From NCBI RefSeq assembly GCF_001949145.1, contig NW_019091386.1:572777-636776 (forward strand): a stretch of DNA of 64,000 nucleotides. Direction: 5' to 3'. This document shows positions 58,851 through 64,000 of the stretch, one piece after another. The notes beneath the pieces were generated by a model. That model ran no database searches and was not told where the DNA came from. It saw only the letters and a list, made by a program, of their open reading frames with translations. The translations under genes and the position numbers were made by a program. This DNA comes from Acanthaster planci. Taxonomy: Eukaryota > Echinodermata > Asteroidea > Valvatida > Acanthasteridae. Within the stretch, counting starts at the first letter, position 1; each line of letters starts with the position of its first letter.

Positions 58851-59840
58851 ATGGAGCTGAATGCCACGTCACCTCCCGATGAAACATGTATTAATATTCC
58901 TGCATCTGCCAGAGCCGTTGCCATTGCCGTAGCAATAATCACATCTTTTATTTACCTCTGGATCATTTTCGCTGTTGTTTTGTCTCCAAGACTCAGAAAT
59001 CCATCCAACTTTTTTCTGGTGAGTTTACTTCTTGATAAATTGCTGTGTATGATGGGACTACTTGTTTACAATTCTTTATCTCTGCAAAAACATTTGAATT
59101 TCAGTCACATGAAAAGATCACTTTTGATGTCAATCATAACAATGGCTGCAGCCATCTCTGGCTATTTCTTAAATTCAACCGTTGTTGCTGCTGACCGATA
59201 TTTCAAAATTGCCAAACCCATGCAGTACATGCGACTGATGTCCAACAAAGTCTGTGCCTATATTATCTTGTTGCTGTGGGGTTTGCTGGTCATTTTCACG
59301 ACTGGTCTGTTTTTGGCTAGTTTGGCTGACTTTCCAGCAGAATACATCTCAATTCATGATCTTTTCAACAACTCATCTTTCATGATGAAACTTGCTATAG
59401 TTTTTGATGTTTATGTAGTTCCCTGCTTATTTCTGATCACAGTATTTGCAGTTGGACTGGTCAGTATAGCCAGGAATCAACAGTGTAAAATCCAAGCAGA
59501 GAGAATGAACCTAGGAAACATTGCAATAAATAACCCAACCAATGACAACAATCAGGCGCAACGACTTAAGAGGGACTGTCCAATCAAATCAATGAAATAT
59601 TTATGCATTTCTATTACCACAATCATTATGGCCTGGGTTCCTTTAGTCGTCACAATCAATATTTCTGCTTTTCAAGAGAGCCCTTCATTCACCATTCAAA
59701 TACATGTGGTGCTGTTTATTGAGACTGGTATTTCCATGTTACAGATGACATTTGGGGCATTGTTTCTGACTTACACACAACGGGAACACAGACAAGTTTT
59801 GTTTAATGCATTCAAAAAAATCAAGGACAAACTAATTTGA
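58851..59840 (+). CDS. Intronless class A (rhodopsin-like) GPCR, orphan
   Basis: A 329-aa seven-TM receptor in one exon. Landmarks: N-glycosylation site N4; TM1 about 20-44; TM2 from NPSNFFLVSLLLDKLL with the conserved Asp; TM3 ending in ADRYF (DRY at 115-117); TM4 Trp143; TM5 Pro191; TM6 AWVP at 261-264; TM7 about 284-308, followed by helix 8 (REHRQVLFNAFKKI). TM7 has FGALF (301-305) in the place of NPxxY, and I see no Cys at the usual start of TM3, so the canonical extracellular disulfide may be absent. The start is the ATG of MELNATSPP; the frame continues upstream without another ATG. The ligand is unknown. It resembles amine-type receptors only at the level of class A and is likely part of a lineage-specific expansion. 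Two pseudogenes and a scrap of the same gene flank it. AATAAA at 60015 is a candidate poly(A) signal. Confidence 0.85.
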   Translation: MELNATSPPDETCINIPASARAVAIAVAIITSFIYLWIIFAVVLSPRLRNPSNFFLVSLLLDKLLCMMGLLVYNSLSLQKHLNFSHMKRSLLMSIITMAAAISGYFLNSTVVAADRYFKIAKPMQYMRLMSNKVCAYIILLLWGLLVIFTTGLFLASLADFPAEYISIHDLFNNSSFMMKLAIVFDVYVVPCLFLITVFAVGLVSIARNQQCKIQAERMNLGNIAINNPTNDNNQAQRLKRDCPIKSMKYLCISITTIIMAWVPLVVTINISAFQESPSFTIQIHVVLFIETGISMLQMTFGALFLTYTQREHRQVLFNAFKKIKDKLI

Positions 59841-60014
59841 AAGTGAAAAACTGAACACTGACAGAAATAGCTGCACAAATTGTCTAACTTACACAATAGC
59901 ATACCTTTCAGTGAGCAGCACTCATTTATAAAGGGAGAAATAAGTATTTCAGAAAGCTGAATGTAGTAGACAGACAGGACAGTTTTGATTTCTTCAGGGA
60001 AAACAAACAAAGGC

Positions 60015-60020
60015 AATAAA
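60015..60020 (+). promoter_or_regulatory. Candidate poly(A) signal of the GPCR gene
   Basis: AATAAA about 175 nt after the GPCR stop codon. Confidence 0.35.
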
Positions 60021-60325
60021 TAAGAAATTTCACTCTTGAACTGTGGAATCAGTCTGATCTGTCTTTGAGAACACCGTGACTTAAACTGACGTCATTAAAT
60101 GTCAGGAACACAAGGAAAACCCAAGCCAAATCAGATGAAACAGGAAATACCTCATTGATCCTATAAAAAAGCTGTCAGTCTGAAAATCAATGATTAACAC
60201 AAACCTGCCAAATTCTGTTATTAGCAATAAACTGTGTGAAATCAAGTCACAAAAGTGACAGATAACTATCAAATTGGAAATGTTTAATTGATAAAATTGA
60301 GCAAGTCTCACAATTACAAAAGCCA

Positions 60326-60889
60326 TTGCCTATTCCCAGATTTCTAGAATCATGTGTCCTTCCAGGATCAACAACCACATATCTCATTTACTTCTGGGTT
60401 ATTTTCTCTAGCATTTTCTCTCCAAAACTAAGAAAAACATCCAATTTTCTTCTGTTAAGTTTATTTCTTGAAGAATTGCTTTGCACAAGATTAATAATTA
60501 CTTTGTCATCAGACTGGAGGTCATTGCCAGAAATCAGCAGCCTAAAATAGAGGCAGAGAGAACTAACCTAGGCAACATTGCCACCTACGAACCCCCCCCC
60601 CCATGTTAATCAGGTGGTTCAGCCAAAAAGGGCACCTCTGCGTAAATCAACAATATATTTGTGCATTTACTGTACCATGATCGTTGTAGCATGGGTTCCC
60701 ACTACCATTGGAATCCACGTTGCCACTTTTCCTCAGAAACTAACGGACACCTTGTTAATAGGCCAGTTTATTACGACAAGTATTTCTTTGCTGCAGTTAT
60801 CCTTTGGGGCACTGTTCCTGACTACACAACAAGAACACAGACAAGTTCTGCTTAACACATTCAAAACCGTCAAGAACAAACTGGTATGA
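60326..60889 (+). pseudogene. Class A GPCR pseudogene with internal deletion
   Basis: TM1 to the start of TM2 (YFWVIFSSIFSPKLRKTSNF, then LLSLFLEELLC) is joined almost directly to the third intracellular loop (IARNQQPKIEAERTNLGNI in another frame), so TM2 to TM5 are deleted. A C-rich insertion (accccccccccc) and a stop follow. TM6, TM7 and the tail are then well kept (VVAWVPTTIGIHV, LSFGALFLTTQQEHRQVLLN, KNKLV and stop). FGALF again replaces NPxxY, so that feature predates the duplication. Confidence 0.85.
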
Positions 60890-61787
60890 GTAGCTGAATG
60901 CTGACCGAAAAAGAGGCATGAATTGCATTAGGTCAGAGGAAGAAATCTGATAATGAGAAGTACACATTTCTAAATGGAACAATGCAATATTTCAGATTCA
61001 TTCTAAAATCTAACGGGGAAGAAAAGCGAAAAGTTTGAAAAGTTTGCTCTTTAGACTGCTAGATTTCAAATAGAAACAAATCTCGAGGGCATAAAATTTT
61101 GCCACAGTTCACCTTCCTCTTATTGGCCGGATTTTTCCCATCTGTTATATAAATAGAGTTCATGAGAATTAGTAGCCAGGTTTCTCCTGGTTGTGGCTAC
61201 TCTTTATGTACATGTACCTGTAGATGCATTTCATGTAGATGCACAAAGTAAATGCAACTCATGTTCAATAAAGTAACGCATCTGTATTATTTGAACTCTA
61301 TTATTTTCAATAATTTTTACCAGTTTACCAATATTTGTTTAACTTTGTAGGCTAAATTAAACTGACTTTTGTTGAAAGTCAAGTTTAACCATACTTGTCT
61401 AGAATACACGCATGTAGTTTGACTCCAAATCTCTCTGGTAAATGATGCTTTTTTGTTAATTGGGAGCAGATGTAATCATATTCGGTGCATGTAGCCAAAC
61501 ACGTAAAAGGTTGCAATCAGTGGAAGAACTATTGATGACGGTGGTCAATGTGCCAAAAGGAACATACAAGATGAGATGACCACTAAACCACGTATAATGT
61601 GTATGATTTGTAAGCAATAAAGTAACTGGAGTGAGCAATTTAAAGATAAAGTCAGACTCAACTTACGGACTCCGTTGTTACATTAAGAAAAAATGAACTG
61701 ACCAAAATGACAGGATTTGTATCAGTGACTTTTAGTTTTTTCACTGATCTGAATCAAATGCTATCAAAAATCAAACAACCATGCGTA

Positions 61788-61906
61788 CTGCCCAGTATTT
61801 CTATGTCACAAATGTTCCTGAGACAGCCTTTCTGATGATACCCACGAAGGACACACAGACAAGTTTGTTATGATGCCATCAAAGCTGTGCAGAACAAATT
61901 AACAGC
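61788..61906 (+). pseudogene. GPCR C-terminal scrap
   Basis: One frame reads YPRRTHRQVCYDAIKAVQNK, a diverged form of the intact tail YTQREHRQVLFNAFKKIKDK. Upstream bases still resemble the end of TM7 but are out of frame. Confidence 0.6.
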
Positions 61907-63661
61907 ATTTGAACAGTGTAGAGTCTTAAGTAGCGTAACGGTAATGGATTTGTGATTTTTTGGTATGTATTATTACTAAAATTGTTCTGGGCAAGTGTCA
62001 GTAATTGAAATACTTTGAAAATCCTAAACTTTCAACCTGTTGTAAGTTTAAATGATGCCAGTACTGTAAACAAACAGTACAGAGATGTCAAAACTTCTGA
62101 GAAAAATAACAAAAGAGAAAATCTTTGGCTGAAATTGTAAAAGAAGAAATGTATGTGCAAACAATGATAACACATTGTGTAAATTTTGGCGTAATTTTAA
62201 TTGTATGAATTTTTTATGGAGCTTGCTACAGATGTTTAGAAATGTAGAGAAGCTAAGGATCTGCGCTAGCTGGTCGATGCAATATGCCAAAAAGAACAAA
62301 TTAAAACACCAAATGACGGCAGATTTAAAGAGCTGTACGTATGTAAAAGCAGATGAATTTTGTGATATTGCATTTGAGATGGTGGTATTGCGAGATGCAA
62401 ATTTAGCAATGTTACATGTATGTCTGGTTCAAGTATGTAGCCTAACTGTGCTACTGGTAAATTTATTTTGGGCAAAAGTGTGAATAATCAAAAATGCTTT
62501 GTCAAACCTAAAATTTGGACCTGTAAGATTGAATGATGCTGGTATAAAGTGTACAAAAGAGTAGCGAGCTGTACAAATTTCTGAGAAAAAAACAGTAAAA
62601 AGAAAAAAACTTAAAATGTATCCTGATATTTTAATAGAACAAATGTATGTTCAGCAATGACATGGATAATTTTTTGTAAAACTGTCTGGTCAAAACTGAA
62701 TACTGCCAAGGCACAAAAAGCCAGCAGCAAACAGAAATGGGCTTTGTGAGAGGGTCATTTTCACATGAACAGCACAGTCATCAGTGGAGAATGCGGCCAA
62801 TCAAAACTGGTACATTTTATGTAGGCCTGTGTTCAGAATGAAAAGAGTTGCCGCAAGCTCCATCGAAGTAAAAGGACAGACGTTGCCTAGCTACCATTGG
62901 TCAGAGTGAATAGAACAATTCAGAGGAGGATTTGAATGAATTCATGTCGGATACGCAAACAAAGCTGTTCCCATGGATACTCAGCGGATTTTAAAAAATC
63001 ATTTTCCAGATGGGTGGTGTCACGCATTGATTGATCTGGATAGGCACATCACAGGATGTAGCTCCCTTGACTGGAAGCCTCCAAGGTTGATGTCAGAGAG
63101 CTACCCGTGATGCTGATTGGCTTTCCACACAAAACGACAGCATCAAGTACAATACATATATGGGGGCTCCTGTCATGGTGAATTCATGTGTTCAATCAGT
63201 GTGACTTAAATGAAATCAATGATAAGCAATCACACAAAGGCCCATGGTCTCTGGAACAATGAGTATGATATTCACAGATCAGAGGTTTCTGATTGGCCAA
63301 TGCCATTAGGCACCTAACACATACATGTAATAGACAGGCCCATAGCAATGATGCAAGTTCTTTTTCAGACCAGCTGGGTTTGTATTTTCTTTTAAAAAAG
63401 GGCTTAATGGCAGGAGATTACAGCAGAGACTGATGACACTTGGTAATGAATAATTCATGAGTTGTGAATAATTCACAAAGCCTTGTGGAATGCCTCTCTT
63501 GGATGGCAAAATAAAAAGTAACCAGCAACTACAGACAGCCCCAATGCTACTGCGCCTTCGTCGATGATGTAAACAATCGACGCCTGTGCCACGACTGCTG
63601 AAAAGAGTTTTGGAACCCAAACAGTTTGGAATGTATCCAGAGGACAGGATTCACCACTGCC

Positions 63662-63835
63662 AATACAGGTGATTCACAATAGTGCGCCACCAAGACTTTG
63701 CAACGCGTTGGCCAATCATAATGCACGAAATTTGTCGACCCTTTCCAAGCGCATTGGGTCAACGAATTCCGCGCATTGTGATTGGCCAACGCGTTGCAAA
63801 CTCTTGGTGGCGCACTATTGCAAAACGGCCGTATT
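63662..63835. mobile_element. Hairpin MITE family H1, full copy
   Basis: A 174-bp palindrome with arms cacaatagtgcgccaccaag, ttgcaacgcgttggccaatc, ttgtcgaccc and their complements on the right. The loop tttccaagcgcatt matches that of the copy at 47101-47279. Confidence 0.75.
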
Positions 63836-64000
63836 TACATGTTAGAGCAAACAAGGTCACTACCTCTGGTCCAACTCGCATATTTTGCTTTTAAATAATT
63901 TATAATTCCCTCATAAATGTTGTGACAAAATTATCTGGATAAGTTAAGCCAGAAGAGGTACAGTAGCTCCACTGACCAGATTTTTGGACTGCTGACAAAA

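Larger units (their letters stand above)
60890..64000. other. Degenerate GPCR-cluster DNA and duplicated flank
   Basis: It holds a GPCR C-terminal scrap (61788-61906), a local duplication (61980-62180 related to 62464-62670), a second copy of the GPCR 5' flank (62830-63640) and a hairpin MITE (63662-63835). No intact gene and no POLN exon were recognised. Confidence 0.5.

Overview
The window looks like invertebrate animal DNA. Genes are split by GT-AG introns, intergenic DNA is AT-rich and full of short foldback repeats, and there is one assembly gap (N at 25370-26223). An intact SUFU gene, a LAT-type SLC7 array, POLN and a lineage-expanded class A GPCR, together with the repeat style (many 'taggcctac' and 'acatgtacatgta' motifs, foldbacks beginning 'ggccaatttcatagagct'), point to a deuterostome invertebrate, most likely an echinoderm. 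This organism call is inference from general familiarity, not a search.

Layout, left to right. (1) 953-5440, plus strand: the last two recognisable exons of a long, charged, low-complexity, probably nuclear protein that I cannot name. Its reading frame shifts near the 3' end. (2) 8876-16589, minus strand: a complete ten-exon SUFU gene (458 aa when spliced by eye), whose introns hold two TTAA-bounded elements, a Tc1/pogo-like MITE and a 23-bp minisatellite. (3) 17859-20369, plus strand: a single-exon 836-aa multi-pass membrane protein with a signal peptide and no family I recognise. (4) 23401-50011, minus strand: three intact head-to-tail paralogues of a LAT-type amino-acid transporter light chain. 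All have ten coding exons with the same exon sizes and phases apart from the last exon, and they repeat about every 10 kb. Flanking DNA is duplicated too, including the promoter side and a block just after the stop codon. (5) 52621-56317, minus strand: the eight 3'-terminal coding exons of DNA polymerase nu (POLN), covering polymerase motifs A, B and C. (6) 56400-64000, plus strand: a small birth-and-death cluster of an intronless class A GPCR, with one intact gene (58851-59840), two clear pseudogenes, one C-terminal scrap, and a second copy of the 5' flank whose gene would lie beyond the window. Because POLN exons upstream of 56317 must also lie further right, the GPCR cluster probably sits inside a POLN intron.

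The genes do not form a pathway. SUFU is the cytoplasmic brake of Hedgehog/GLI signalling, the LAT copies are plasma-membrane exchangers that need an SLC3-type heavy chain, and POLN is a translesion/repair polymerase. The most unusual content is the fully intact LAT triplication with a conserved nuclear-receptor-like site in each promoter, the unnamed 836-aa membrane protein, the GPCR cluster whose TM7 lacks NPxxY, a tripled splice-acceptor repeat in POLN, a cluster of GCGCCCTCT motifs upstream of the third transporter, and several hairpin/MITE families. I found no tRNA, rRNA, CRISPR or complete autonomous transposon.
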